From the NCBI GenBank assembly GCA_003670575.1, contig QWRD01000001.1, positions 1 to 64,000 on the forward strand: a DNA stretch of 64,000 nt, read 5' to 3'. This document shows positions 53,830-62,565 of the stretch, one piece after another. The notes beneath the pieces were generated by a model. The model saw only the letters and a list, made by a program, of their open reading frames with translations, had not been told where the DNA came from and did not search any database. The number at the start of each line of letters is the position of its first letter. The stretch's first letter is position 1. The position numbers and the translations under genes are program-made. The stretch comes from Chloroflexota bacterium. GTDB lineage: Bacteria > Chloroflexota > Dehalococcoidia > UBA2979.

Positions 53830-55497
53830 TTAGCGCGCACCCGGAGCCGCGTCGAACAGGATGCCGAAGGCCTCCGGGTGACGGTCGCGGATCGGGTCGG
53901 TGCCGGGTGCCATCTGGTTCCAGCGCGCCAGCATGCGATGCACATCCGCTGACATCGCCATCGCGCGGCCGACGATGGTTTCCGCCAGCACGGCGCCGGT
54001 GGGGTCGATGACGAAGCCACCGCCTGCCTCGCTGGTATCGCCGGCTGCGATGACGTACGCGCGCTCCTCGTTGGCGCGCGCACGCGCCATGGTGCGAAGC
54101 GACACGTGTGGCGCGGTCACGCTGTTCGCGCACCAGGCGATGAGTTCCGCGCCGCGCAGCTTCAGCCCGCGCGCGACTTCTGGCGCCAGCCCCTCGCTCC
54201 CGGCGAGCAGCCCGATGTATCCCAGTTCGGTTTCCACCACGGGCGGGGCAGCCTCGCCCGCCGCGAAGCCGGCTGCACGCTCCGGCGCGGTGAGGTGGGT
54301 TTGGCGGTGGCTGGCCAGCGTGTGTCCGCCGCCGATGAGATACAGCGTCTTGTACGTCTCGCCCCCGGTGCGCTCCGCCATGAGCACCGCCAGCAGCACT
54401 CCCGCCTCCGCCGTGAGCGCCTCAAGCAGTGGCAGCAACTCGCGCTGGCTCACCGCCTGTGCGTCCGTGCCGGCGAGGTCGGGGAGAACCACCAGCCGCA
54501 CGCCCTGTGCCGCCAGCGCTCGCACCAGCGTCCGCACCTGCTCCACGAGGTCGACGGCGGAAGGTGGTGCGTCGATGGCGGCAACGGCCACGCGTGATCC
54601 GGCGCCGGCGATGACCAGCGACTCGCGGCTGAGCGTTGTTGCTCGCGAGCGCTCTCCCGCGATTGATGCGTCGGCGTACAGGTTCGGCACGCGCTCCACG
54701 GGCGGTCCGGTCGCCTCGTCCAGGTCGAGCGTGTGCGTGACGATGCCCGGGCGATCGGAGGGTGCCTGCGCCACCCATCGGCCGCGTGGGTCCACGACTC
54801 CCGATCGACCGGCGTAGACGATCGTGTCCGCTTCCACACCGGCTTTGTCGGCAGCCACCACCCACGTGCCGTTCTCGATCGCGCGCGCCGGGATCACGTA
54901 GTCCACCTGTGGGGTGCTGAGCGCCGAGGCATCGCGCCCCGACGAGACCCACGCGGTGCAGTCGATGATCAGTTCCGCGCCGCCGACAGCCAGGGCACGC
55001 GTGACCTCGGGCAGTCGCGCGTCCGCGCAGACGATGGCGCCGACGCGGGCCGCACCGACGTTGAATACCGGATAGCGAGTGCCCGGGGCGAACCAGACAC
55101 TATCGAAGTGCCAGAGGAAGCTCTTGGTCGTGCGTCCGGCCAGCGTGCCGTCTGCAGCAAACACGACGCTGGCGTTCTCCAGCATGCCCTCGGCCGGCGA
55201 GCCGGGGCGTCCGTGCTGCACGAGGCCGATTGCGATGGCGCTACCGTGGCGTCGCGCCCGCTCGGCGAGTGTGGCGACGACCTCGGTGTCCGGGAGCACG
55301 CCCGCAGCGTCGTATGCAGCTCGCGAGTGCAGGAAGTACGCCGGGTACGACGCTTCCGGCAGCACGATCAGATCGGGATGCGGGTCGAGCGCGGCCGCCT
55401 CGTCGATGTGCCGAAGCAGGTCGTCCCACGCCTCACGGTGCTGGGCGAGGTTGAACGCGCGTAGTTGCAGCAGCGCAACGGTGAACGGCCGCGTCAC
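53830..55497 (-). CDS. Two-domain carbon-nitrogen hydrolase (nitrilase superfamily)
   Basis: The 555-residue protein has two nitrilase folds in tandem. The N-terminal one keeps the catalytic triad: Glu in IVLPEASYPAYF, Lys in TTKSFLWHFD, Cys in IVCADARLPEV. The C-terminal one (from about residue 300) follows the same order but with VVLPDLAG, THLTAPER and GLLAGSEGL, so Glu, Lys and Cys are all replaced. Substrate unknown. It overlaps the following FAH-family gene by 4 nt. Confidence 0.88.
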   Translation of the reverse strand: MTRPFTVALLQLRAFNLAQHREAWDDLLRHIDEAAALDPHPDLIVLPEASYPAYFLHSRAAYDAAGVLPDTEVVATLAERARRHGSAIAIGLVQHGRPGSPAEGMLENASVVFAADGTLAGRTTKSFLWHFDSVWFAPGTRYPVFNVGAARVGAIVCADARLPEVTRALAVGGAELIIDCTAWVSSGRDASALSTPQVDYVIPARAIENGTWVVAADKAGVEADTIVYAGRSGVVDPRGRWVAQAPSDRPGIVTHTLDLDEATGPPVERVPNLYADASIAGERSRATTLSRESLVIAGAGSRVAVAAIDAPPSAVDLVEQVRTLVRALAAQGVRLVVLPDLAGTDAQAVSQRELLPLLEALTAEAGVLLAVLMAERTGGETYKTLYLIGGGHTLASHRQTHLTAPERAAGFAAGEAAPPVVETELGYIGLLAGSEGLAPEVARGLKLRGAELIAWCANSVTAPHVSLRTMARARANEERAYVIAAGDTSEAGGGFVIDPTGAVLAETIVGRAMAMSADVHRMLARWNQMAPGTDPIRDRHPEAFGILFDAAPGAR

Positions 55498-56282
55498 TCG
55501 CCCGCCCCGGCGCCTTCCGCTCGCACGCGGTTCACGAGGATTCCGATACCGCCGACCTCGACCTCCACGCTGTCGCCAGCGTTGAGCTGGGTGGTAGCAC
55601 CGGGGGTGCCGGTGAACACCAGGTCACCCGGCTCCAGCGTCATCGCGCTGGTGATGAACGCGATGCACTTGCGGATCGAGTAGATCAGTTCGCTGGTGTT
55701 CGCGCGCTGGACTTCCTTGCCGTTGACCCGCACTGCGATGTCCATGTCGTCCGGGTTCAGACCGGTGACGATCCACGGTCCCACCGCGGTGAAGGTGTCG
55801 GATGACTTGGCTCGCCACCACTGGAGGTCGCCGGCCTGCCACTCTCGCGCGGAGACATCGTTGCCGCAGGTGTAGCCGAAGACGTAATCGTCGACGTCCT
55901 CCTCGCGCAGGTTGCGGGCGCGGCGGCCGATGACGGCCACCACCTCGCCCTCCTCGTCCACGCGTCCGGCGTCGGACGGCAGGACGATCGCGTCACCGGT
56001 GCCGATCACCGAGGACGGCGTCTTGAGGAATGGCTCCGGCTTGGAGGGTATCGCCCGGTCGCCGATGTGCGTGTAGTAGTTCAGCCCGATTGCGACGATC
56101 TTGCCTGCCTTCACCGGCGGCAGCAGTTGCACCTGGGAGAGCGGGTAGGTCTCGCCGGTCTCCTGTCGGGTGCCGAGCGGGCCACCCCGAACCAGGTGGA
56201 CCCGCCGCCCACGCACCACCGCGGTGCTCGTGCGGCCTTCGACGCGAACTCGTGCGATGCGCTGGACGGGTTGCTTTGCCAT
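55494..56282 (-). CDS. Fumarylacetoacetate hydrolase-family protein
   Basis: The 262-residue product has the FAH C-terminal fold: KIVAIGLNYYTHIGD, PEPFLKTPSSVIGTGDAIVLP, DEEGEVVAVIGRRARNL (metal Glu), GYTCGNDVSAREWQ, and GDLVFTGTPGATTQL. The family cleaves or decarboxylates dicarbonyl compounds. It is translated with the nitrilase-like gene (ATGA overlap), implying a joint pathway for an amide or nitrile-derived acid; substrate not known. Confidence 0.9.
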   Translation of the reverse strand: MAKQPVQRIARVRVEGRTSTAVVRGRRVHLVRGGPLGTRQETGETYPLSQVQLLPPVKAGKIVAIGLNYYTHIGDRAIPSKPEPFLKTPSSVIGTGDAIVLPSDAGRVDEEGEVVAVIGRRARNLREEDVDDYVFGYTCGNDVSAREWQAGDLQWWRAKSSDTFTAVGPWIVTGLNPDDMDIAVRVNGKEVQRANTSELIYSIRKCIAFITSAMTLEPGDLVFTGTPGATTQLNAGDSVEVEVGGIGILVNRVRAEGAGAGE

Positions 56283-56431
56283 GCGCGGAAATATACTGGC
56301 TGGCGGGCCGACTCGCATCCCCGGGAGGTGCCGTGGGTCACGCGGCTGGCGTGCTACCATCGTGCGGTTCGCGTAGAGGGGCGTACGCGGCGACCTGAGG
56401 GAGGCCGACACTGCTCGAGATCTTCAGCACG

Positions 56432-57619
56432 ATGTCCGGGCGTAAGGAACTGTTCACCCCGATCGAGCCGGGTGTGGTGCGCATGTATGTATGCGGCATC
56501 ACTCCGTACGACGTCGGTCACCTGGGGCACGCGCTTACCTTCGTCACCTTCGATACCGTCCGCCGCTACCTGGAGTTCCTCTCCTACGATGTGCGGCACG
56601 TCCAGAACATCACCGACATCGATGACGACATGGTGCGCAAGGCGCGGGAGCTGGGGATCACGATCCCGGAGCTCACCGACCGCAATCACACGATCTACCT
56701 GCAGGAGATGGACGCGCTGAACGTGCAGCGTCCGGTCGCCTTCCCTCGCGTCTCCCAGCACATCCCGGAGATCATCGCGCTCGTCGAAGAGTTGATGGCG
56801 CGCGGCCACGCGTACGTCGTGGATGGCTACGTCTTCTTCGATGCGAAGACGGCGCCGCGCTTCGGCGCGCTCAACGGCCTCACCATCGAGCAGTTGCGCA
56901 CCTCGCCGCCCGTGAGCGACAGCGTGCCGGCCGAGCCCCAGCAACTGAAGCGCGACCCGCTCGACTTTCTGCTCTGGCAGCCGAGCACCGAGCCGGACGC
57001 GCACTGGGACTCCCCGTGGAGCGTCGGCCGTCCGGGCTGGCACATCGAGTGTTCTGCGATGGCGCGGGCAAACCTCGGCGCGCGTATGGACATCCACGGC
57101 GGCGGCAAGGACCTGCGCTACCCGCACCACGAGTCCGAGATCGTGCAGTCCGAGTGCGCCTCTGGCGAAGCACCGTACGTGGGAACCTGGATTCACGTCG
57201 GCACGCTGATGCTGGAGGGCGTCAAGATGTCGAAGTCGCTCGGGAACCTCGTGAAAGTGAGCGAGTTGCTCGCAGCAGGGCACTCCCCGGACGCGGTCCG
57301 GATGAGCCTGCTGGCGACCCACTACCGCGCCGATCACGACTGGACCGAGGACGAGTTGCAGCACTGGGAACAGCGAGCAGCGCTGCTCCGTGAGGCAGCG
57401 GGCTCGGCGGGCGGCCCACCGGATCGGCTGCGCGTCGAGAGCCGGCGGCTGCAGTTCATGGATGCGATGGACGATGACTTCGATACGCCGAAGGCGGTCG
57501 ACATCCTCTGCACCATCGCGGAGGACATCGTCTCCGGGCGACTGTACGGCGAGACGGCAGTTCCGACGCTGATCGAGCTGGCGGGCGTGCTCGGCCTTCG
57601 GCTCGGCCGCGAAGGGTAG
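56432..57619 (+). CDS. Cysteinyl-tRNA synthetase/MshC-type ligase, short
   Basis: The 395-residue protein is of the CysRS/MshC class-I fold: RMYVCGITPYDVGHLGHALTF, HVQNITDIDDDMVRKA, zinc-site HIECSAM and PHHESEIVQSE, and the KMSKS motif GVKMSKSLGNLV. Two features favour MshC (cysteine ligase of mycothiol synthesis) over CysS: the CGITPYD...HLGHA signature, where CysS has CGPTVYD, and the end right after ELAGVLGLRL without the ~60-residue anticodon-binding tail. Chloroflexota are not established mycothiol makers, so a divergent CysS stays possible. The ATG at 56432 gives a normal N-terminus. Confidence 0.8.
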   Translation: MSGRKELFTPIEPGVVRMYVCGITPYDVGHLGHALTFVTFDTVRRYLEFLSYDVRHVQNITDIDDDMVRKARELGITIPELTDRNHTIYLQEMDALNVQRPVAFPRVSQHIPEIIALVEELMARGHAYVVDGYVFFDAKTAPRFGALNGLTIEQLRTSPPVSDSVPAEPQQLKRDPLDFLLWQPSTEPDAHWDSPWSVGRPGWHIECSAMARANLGARMDIHGGGKDLRYPHHESEIVQSECASGEAPYVGTWIHVGTLMLEGVKMSKSLGNLVKVSELLAAGHSPDAVRMSLLATHYRADHDWTEDELQHWEQRAALLREAAGSAGGPPDRLRVESRRLQFMDAMDDDFDTPKAVDILCTIAEDIVSGRLYGETAVPTLIELAGVLGLRLGREG

Positions 57620-57652
57620 CGCCGCCGAGCGGTCGCGTCCCAAGGAGGCAGC

Positions 57653-58963
57653 GTGTTCGCGACCGGCAGTGGTCTGATCGCCGTTCTGGTGCTGGTGTTG
57701 CTCAACGGCTTCTTCGTCGCAGCCGAGTTCTCGCTTGTCACGATTCGGCGCACGCGCGTGGAGCAGATGGTCGCCGAGCGCCGCCCAGGCTCCGGCAACG
57801 TTGCCGACGCCACGCTTCACCTCGACTCCTACATCGCCGCCTGCCAGTTGGGCATCACGATGGCCAGTCTGGCGCTGGGTTGGGTCGGCGAGCCCGCGTT
57901 CGCGGGGGTGGTGGAACCGCTGCTCGGCGGCGTGGGTGGCCACGCCATGGGTGTGGCGATCAGCTTCACCATAATCACGATTCTGCACGTTGTCGCTGGC
58001 GAACTCGCGCCTAAGGGCGTGGCGTTGCAGTACGTGGAGCGCGTGGCCATCGCCGTTTCCGGTCCGCTGCGGTTGTTTCGCGCGGTGTTTCGCCCGGCGA
58101 TCTGGGTGTTGAACGAAGGTGGCTGGATCGCCGCGCGGATGATCGGTGTGCGCCGCGAGTCGACGGAGCATCCGCAGATCGGCGCCGAGGAGCTGCGCCT
58201 GGTTGTGCAGGCGAGCGCGCAGGCGGGCGCCATTGAGACCGGGGAGCAGTTCCTGCTGGAGCGCGTGTTGCGCTTCGGCGATCTCACGGTCGCGAGCGTG
58301 ATGATTCCGCGAACCGAGGTGGTCGCGCTGCGCGTGGACACCTCCACGGCTGAGGCCGTGGCAGCGGTCGCCGCGCATCACCTCTCGCGCTATCCGGTCT
58401 ACCGCAACAGCGTGGACAACATTGTCGGCGTGCTGCACGTGCGCGACCTGCTGCTGGCGCCGCCCGGACCCTCGATCGAGCCGCTGCTGAAGCAGCCGCT
58501 GCTGATCCCCAGCCACGTGAACCTCGATCGACTGCTGGCCGCGATGCGGGCGCGCAGCACGCACTTCGCGATCGCAGTGGACGAGTTCGGCGGTACGGAC
58601 GGCATCGTCACGTTCGAGGACGTGCTGGAGTCGATTGTCGGCGAGACCACCGATGAGTTCGAGGAGCCGGAGCTGGAAGCGACCGCCCGTGCGGATGGCG
58701 TGATTCGCATCGACGGGATGGAACCACTGGACACGCTGTCCGCGCTACTCGGCATCGAGCTTGAACCGGGGCAGTACCACACTGCGGCTGGCCTGGTGCT
58801 GGACCTCATCGGCCGCATCCCGCAGGTCGGCGATCATGTCGAGGTTGGTGAGTACCGGCTGACGGTGACGGAGATGGACGAGTTGCGCATCGCAGCGTTG
58901 GAAGCGACTCCGCTGCAACGTCCCGAGCCGGATCCGGCTGTCGACGGGTCGCTCACTCGCTGA
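57653..58963 (+). CDS. CNNM/CorC-type transporter (hemolysin-like)
   Basis: The 436-residue protein has the DUF21 membrane domain with three to four helices (LLNGFFVAAEFSLVTIRRTRVEQM, HVVAGELAPKGVALQYVERVA), a CBS pair (RTEVVALRVDTSTAEAVAAV and the following FAIAVDEFGGTDGIVTFEDVLESIVGE) and the C-terminal CorC_HlyC domain (AAGLVLDLIGRIPQVGDHVEV). Members export Mg2+ or other divalent cations. The GTG start has AAGGAGG upstream. It follows the ligase gene by 33 nt. Confidence 0.92.
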   Translation: MFATGSGLIAVLVLVLLNGFFVAAEFSLVTIRRTRVEQMVAERRPGSGNVADATLHLDSYIAACQLGITMASLALGWVGEPAFAGVVEPLLGGVGGHAMGVAISFTIITILHVVAGELAPKGVALQYVERVAIAVSGPLRLFRAVFRPAIWVLNEGGWIAARMIGVRRESTEHPQIGAEELRLVVQASAQAGAIETGEQFLLERVLRFGDLTVASVMIPRTEVVALRVDTSTAEAVAAVAAHHLSRYPVYRNSVDNIVGVLHVRDLLLAPPGPSIEPLLKQPLLIPSHVNLDRLLAAMRARSTHFAIAVDEFGGTDGIVTFEDVLESIVGETTDEFEEPELEATARADGVIRIDGMEPLDTLSALLGIELEPGQYHTAAGLVLDLIGRIPQVGDHVEVGEYRLTVTEMDELRIAALEATPLQRPEPDPAVDGSLTR

Positions 58964-58995
58964 ACTGGCCCGTGGGTGATGCGGTCGACGGCGTG

Positions 58996-59571
58996 CTACC
59001 GCTGCGCAGCCGGTGGTGGCTGCGCGGCACCGTCGTCGAGGTGCGTCTCTGCCGTTGGCGACTCCGGCTCGCGCGGTACCGCGTCGGCGGGGGGCTCATC
59101 GTTCTGCAACTCCTGACGGAGGGCATCCACCATCGGGCGTAGCGGGCCGGGGACGATGCGCTGCGTAGCGAGGTTCGCGGCGGCATCCGCGGCACTCGTC
59201 GCTGCGCGGCGCAGTTCGTCCTGGTGGTCACGCGCGTAATCGACTGCATCGTGTGCCACACGCTCGACGACAGGCCGGGCGAACGCGGCGGCCGATTGGG
59301 CGGCGGCTGCGGCGTCGCGGGCGAGGCGTTCGACCTCGGGCCGAGCGGCATCGACGGCGTGTTGTGCGCGCTCGAAGGCCTCGCGGGCCATGCGTTCCGC
59401 GGCAGGACGACGCTGTTCCACTGCGTCCAACGCCTGCTGCGCTCCAGCTTTCGCGCGGCTGAACAGCGCGTTCGCCATACTGCCGAAGGTCGGTGCTGCC
59501 GGCTCGGTTGGCTGCGCGGGCTCCGCCGGTGGCTCAGTCGACTCCGCGGGTGTGTCGCGTTCCTCGGTCAT
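58996..59571 (-). CDS. Alanine-rich helical protein, function unknown
   Basis: The 191-residue protein is a long amphipathic helix rich in Ala, Arg and Glu with repeated heptad-like units (ERMAREAFERAQHAVDAARPEVERLARDAAAAAQSAA), flanked by Pro/Glu-rich tails. It resembles apolipoprotein- or LEA-like helical proteins by composition only. Its start overlaps the upstream gene by 4 nt, so the two are translated together. Confidence 0.6.
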   Translation of the reverse strand: MTEERDTPAESTEPPAEPAQPTEPAAPTFGSMANALFSRAKAGAQQALDAVEQRRPAAERMAREAFERAQHAVDAARPEVERLARDAAAAAQSAAAFARPVVERVAHDAVDYARDHQDELRRAATSAADAAANLATQRIVPGPLRPMVDALRQELQNDEPPADAVPREPESPTAETHLDDGAAQPPPAAQR

Positions 59572-60104
59572 CGGGTCTCCTCGGTGGGTGGCGCATCCTC
59601 GATGTACCGATAGCGGAAGTCGCAGAACGGCGCGCCCTGCATGATCGTCTGCGTGCGCTCCAGTCGGAGGCGCGGCGAGTAGCCCTCGGACAGGGTGAAG
59701 TCGCGGCTGCACGAGAGCAGGAAGCCCAGGTCGCGTGCGCCGAGGCGCTCGTACAACTCGGCGAACCGGCAGCGGGTGACGTCGAACTCCAGGTGTGTGC
59801 TGTCCGCGCGCCGCGTCGTGATCGTGAGGTCACCGCCGGCACCCGCCCACGAATCGCGTACCTCGTGGAACCCCTCGAGGTCATCGCGCCCGAGCATGGC
59901 AGCGACGCCTGCGCCCTGCTCGCGGGCGATCCCCGCGATCGTCTCGCGTGCGATCTCATGTGCACGTTGCTCGCCGATCTCCGTCTCCAGGCGGCGGATC
60001 AGCGGGATCAGCACCTCGGCCTCCACCCCGCGCCGTTGCAGCAGGGAGAGGGGCGATGGGGTGTCGCGATTCGAGTTGGCGTCGGTATCGGGTGGAGTGG
60101 TCAC
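59568..60104 (-). CDS. L-2-amino-thiazoline-4-carboxylic acid hydrolase-like protein
   Basis: The 178-residue product ends with the pattern typical of the ATC-hydrolase-like family: DVTRCRFAELYERLGARDLGFLLSCSRDF, then RLRLERTQTIMQGAPFCDFRYR. In Pseudomonas such enzymes hydrolyse ATC on the way to cysteine, but many relatives have unknown roles. It overlaps the Ala-rich gene by 4 nt. Confidence 0.65.
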   Translation of the reverse strand: MTTPPDTDANSNRDTPSPLSLLQRRGVEAEVLIPLIRRLETEIGEQRAHEIARETIAGIAREQGAGVAAMLGRDDLEGFHEVRDSWAGAGGDLTITTRRADSTHLEFDVTRCRFAELYERLGARDLGFLLSCSRDFTLSEGYSPRLRLERTQTIMQGAPFCDFRYRYIEDAPPTEETR

Positions 60105-60127
60105 CTGTAGCTACATCCCCTCGCTGA

Positions 60128-60670
60128 CTAGCGTACCGGACGCGCGGGGTTGTCGAGGTCGTCGCGCCAGGCATGCCAGGCAGCGACGATCGCGCCATCG
60201 TGCGGGAATGCGAGGTCCGGCAGCGCGTCGGGAGCGAACAGCCCCACCTCGAACGCCTCCGGGCCGGGCGTCGGTTCGCCCGAGCTGACGATGCCCGCGT
60301 AGGCGATGAAGACCACGGGATTGCCGCGCGTGCTGTACACGCCGAGCAGATGATCGACGCGCACCTCCACGCCGGCCTCTTCGCTCACCTCGCGGGCTGC
60401 GGCCTCCTCCACCTGCTCGCCGGCATCGACGAAGCCCGAGGGGAACGACCAGCGGCCCAGCATCGGCTCGTGGTTGCGGCGGACCAGCAGGATGCGGTCG
60501 CCCAGCGTCGCGACGACTCCGGCGGCGACCTTCGGGTTTCGATAGGCGACGTACCCGCAGGCGGGACACTCCGGCAGTCCACCGGGCCCGCGGTCAGCGT
60601 CCAGCGGTGTGCCGCACACCGGGCAGAAGCCGGGGCCGCGACTGCGGGTCGGATCTGGGCGCCGGTTCAT
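60128..60670 (-). CDS. NUDIX hydrolase with zinc ribbon
   Basis: The 180-residue protein has an N-terminal zinc ribbon (FCPVCGTPL ... CPACGY) and a complete Nudix box, GFVDAGEQVEEAAAREVSEEAGV (GX5EX7REUXEEXGU). The arrangement resembles NudC-type NADH pyrophosphatases but is shorter. Substrate unknown. It overlaps the deacetylase gene start by 4 nt on the same strand. Confidence 0.9.
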   Translation of the reverse strand: MNRRPDPTRSRGPGFCPVCGTPLDADRGPGGLPECPACGYVAYRNPKVAAGVVATLGDRILLVRRNHEPMLGRWSFPSGFVDAGEQVEEAAAREVSEEAGVEVRVDHLLGVYSTRGNPVVFIAYAGIVSSGEPTPGPEAFEVGLFAPDALPDLAFPHDGAIVAAWHAWRDDLDNPARPVR

Positions 60671-61419
60671 CGAAACAGCACTACGCGGCGAAAGCGCTCC
60701 AGCGCGCGCCCCTGCTCATCGCGCCATCGCGCCTCCACGAAGCTCAGGAACTGGTCGCGGTCGCCGAACTGTGACGCGTGCAGGAGCAGCGCTTCGACCT
60801 TGGCGTCCACGACCGACGAAATGTCGACGTCGAACGTCGGCTCGTTTGCGCCCCAGAGGTAGAGCTCGCGCACCTTGTGCGTGCTGAGTCCAGCCGCGAG
60901 GTGCTCCGGGAAGTTCAGCCGGTCGCGTGCCGTCGGGTAGACGGCATCGACGGTCGCGAGGCCGGTGATGCGATGGTCGTTGTGGTTCACGAAGGAGTTG
61001 TTGATGATCACCGGCTCCGGGTCATGCGTGTACACCGCGAACGGCTGGAACTCGCGGATCTCGCGGGTAATCGCACCCAGTAGATCGCGCGAGTACACCA
61101 GTTCACCATCGGTGAAGCCCAGGAAGCGGACGTCGTTCACTCCGACATGGGCTGCCGCCGCACGCTGCTCGCGGTCGCGCGTCTCGATCAGCGTCTGCGT
61201 CGTGTACGCCGGGTCGTCGGTGCCCTTGGACCCGTCCGTCGCGACGACGTAGCAGACTTCCCAGCCGGCCTGGGCGAGCAGCGCGGCGGTGCCCCCTGCG
61301 CCGAAGTCGGCGTCGTCCGGATGGGCCGCGATGATCATCGCGCGCTTGCGCTCACCGGCGGCCTCATCGGGCTCGCCCGGCGGCTGATCGCCAAACAGAT
61401 CCTCCAGCCCTGCAGCCAT
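60667..61419 (-). CDS. LmbE/PIG-L-family deacetylase
   Basis: The 250-residue product has the zinc site motif IIAAHPDDADFGAGG, the ATDGSKGTDD segment and VNHNDHRITG, which supplies the further His ligand. The family includes GlcNAc-Ins deacetylase (MshB), BshB and mycothiol conjugate amidase (Mca), plus many of unknown role. ATG 61419 was chosen; upstream sequence is low-complexity. It overlaps the NUDIX gene by 4 nt and lies 3 kb from an MshC-like ligase. Confidence 0.88.
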   Translation of the reverse strand: MAAGLEDLFGDQPPGEPDEAAGERKRAMIIAAHPDDADFGAGGTAALLAQAGWEVCYVVATDGSKGTDDPAYTTQTLIETRDREQRAAAAHVGVNDVRFLGFTDGELVYSRDLLGAITREIREFQPFAVYTHDPEPVIINNSFVNHNDHRITGLATVDAVYPTARDRLNFPEHLAAGLSTHKVRELYLWGANEPTFDVDISSVVDAKVEALLLHASQFGDRDQFLSFVEARWRDEQGRALERFRRVVLFR

Positions 61420-61593
61420 CGACGTCGCCCTTCCTGATTGTCGCGCCCGCGACTCTCGCCCCTGTGCGGGGCTCTCGCGTGCAGGGTACCGCGGCGGGAG
61501 GCGGCGGGGAGCAGCGAGGCGGTGCGGGGGGCCGACGCCACCTCGGTTCCAGTACGCCGACGTGCGAAACCACCGGAGCCCGCGGGTGCGCCC

Positions 61594-61641
61594 TTGACGA
61601 TGATTATGGTGGCGGGTACGTTTGTTGCGAACATTTGTACC
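61594..61641 (+). promoter_or_regulatory. lexA promoter with palindromic operator
   Basis: TTGACG (61594-61599), 17 nt, TACGTT (61617-61622). A palindrome at 61615-61641, GGTACGTTTGTT-GCG-AACATTTGTACC, overlaps the -10 and the predicted start site. Its core GCGAACATTTGTAC is close to the CGAAC-N4-GTTCG type of SOS box. LexA autorepression is the likely role. Confidence 0.7.
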
Positions 61642-61702
61642 GCTGGCGGAGGCGTGCATCGCCGCTGCGCACCGGGGTCGCGCGAGACGAGGAGCAGACC
61701 AG

Positions 61703-62335
61703 ATGGCCGAGGGACTGTCGGACAAGCAGCAGCGCATCCTGGACTTTGTTGGGGCGTTCCTGACGGAGCATGACTACCCGCCGTCCATTCGGGACATCCA
61801 GCAGGGATGCGACATCTCGTCTACCTCGGTCGTGGACTACAACCTGAAGCGACTGGAAGAGCGCGGACTGATCCATCGCGATCGCGAGATCTCGCGCGCC
61901 ATCCAGTTGCCGGGTTCCGGCACGCGCCGCCGCATTCTGACGGTGCCAGTCCTCGGGAAGATCGCCGCCGGACTGCCGATTCCCACGCCGCCCGAGGTGC
62001 TCCCCGAGGGGTACGAGGAGGTGGAGGTGACGGAGGATCAGACTCGCGGTCGTGCCAACGCCTTCGCGCTGCGCGTGGAGGGCACGTCGATGATCGACGC
62101 GCTGATCAACGATGGAGACCTGGTGATCCTGGAGCCGACAAACTCCTGCGATGACGGCGACATGGTGGCCGTCTGGCTCAAGGCCGAGAACGAGACCACG
62201 CTCAAGAAGTTTTTCCACGAGGGCAGCCGCATCCGGCTCCAGCCGATGAATTCCACGATGCAGCCGTTCTATACCTCCCCCGACAACGTGGAGGTGCAGG
62301 GCAAGGTCCTCTCCTCCATCCGCTCCGCCTGGTAG
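61703..62335 (+). CDS. lexA: SOS repressor LexA
   Basis: The 210-residue protein has the winged-helix DNA-binding domain (LSDKQQRILDFVGAFLTEHDYPPSIRDIQ, STSVVDYNLKRLEERGLI), the Ala-Gly cleavage site in GKIAAGLPIP, the catalytic Ser in VEGTSMIDALI and the Lys in TTLKKFF. It represses DNA-damage genes and self-cleaves with RecA. ATG 61703 has GAGGAG upstream; the in-frame start at 61622 would lie in the promoter. Confidence 0.96.
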   Translation: MAEGLSDKQQRILDFVGAFLTEHDYPPSIRDIQQGCDISSTSVVDYNLKRLEERGLIHRDREISRAIQLPGSGTRRRILTVPVLGKIAAGLPIPTPPEVLPEGYEEVEVTEDQTRGRANAFALRVEGTSMIDALINDGDLVILEPTNSCDDGDMVAVWLKAENETTLKKFFHEGSRIRLQPMNSTMQPFYTSPDNVEVQGKVLSSIRSAW

Positions 62336-62399
62336 GCGGCGCGCCAGCGCGCCTCGTTGGGCTGCCGCCGCTTCCCTGCTCTCTCTGCTCCTTCTGACC

Positions 62400-62423
62400 C
62401 CCTCCCCCCCATGCGGGGGAGGG
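62400..62423. terminator. GC-rich hairpin between lexA and holA
   Basis: CCCTCCCCC pairs with GGGGGAGGG across a 6-nt loop, 65 nt after lexA. The genes converge here, so it can serve both. Long G and C runs follow on each side. Confidence 0.6.
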
Positions 62424-62565
62424 TTGGGGTGGGGGGTTCTTGTCCCCGGCTCGCCGTCCCGTCACGCAGCCTGAGTTTCGCTCGGCATCGACGTGCGTTC
62501 GCACCACCTCGCACACGCGACGATGCGACCACGCGCGGCAGCCGACCAAAGCGTGCTGGCACGCA

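Noticed and set aside
56354-58564. 736-codon open frame on the minus strand
   Set aside because: Antisense to the ligase and CNNM genes; composition is His/Arg-rich and unlike a protein. A shadow of the real genes.
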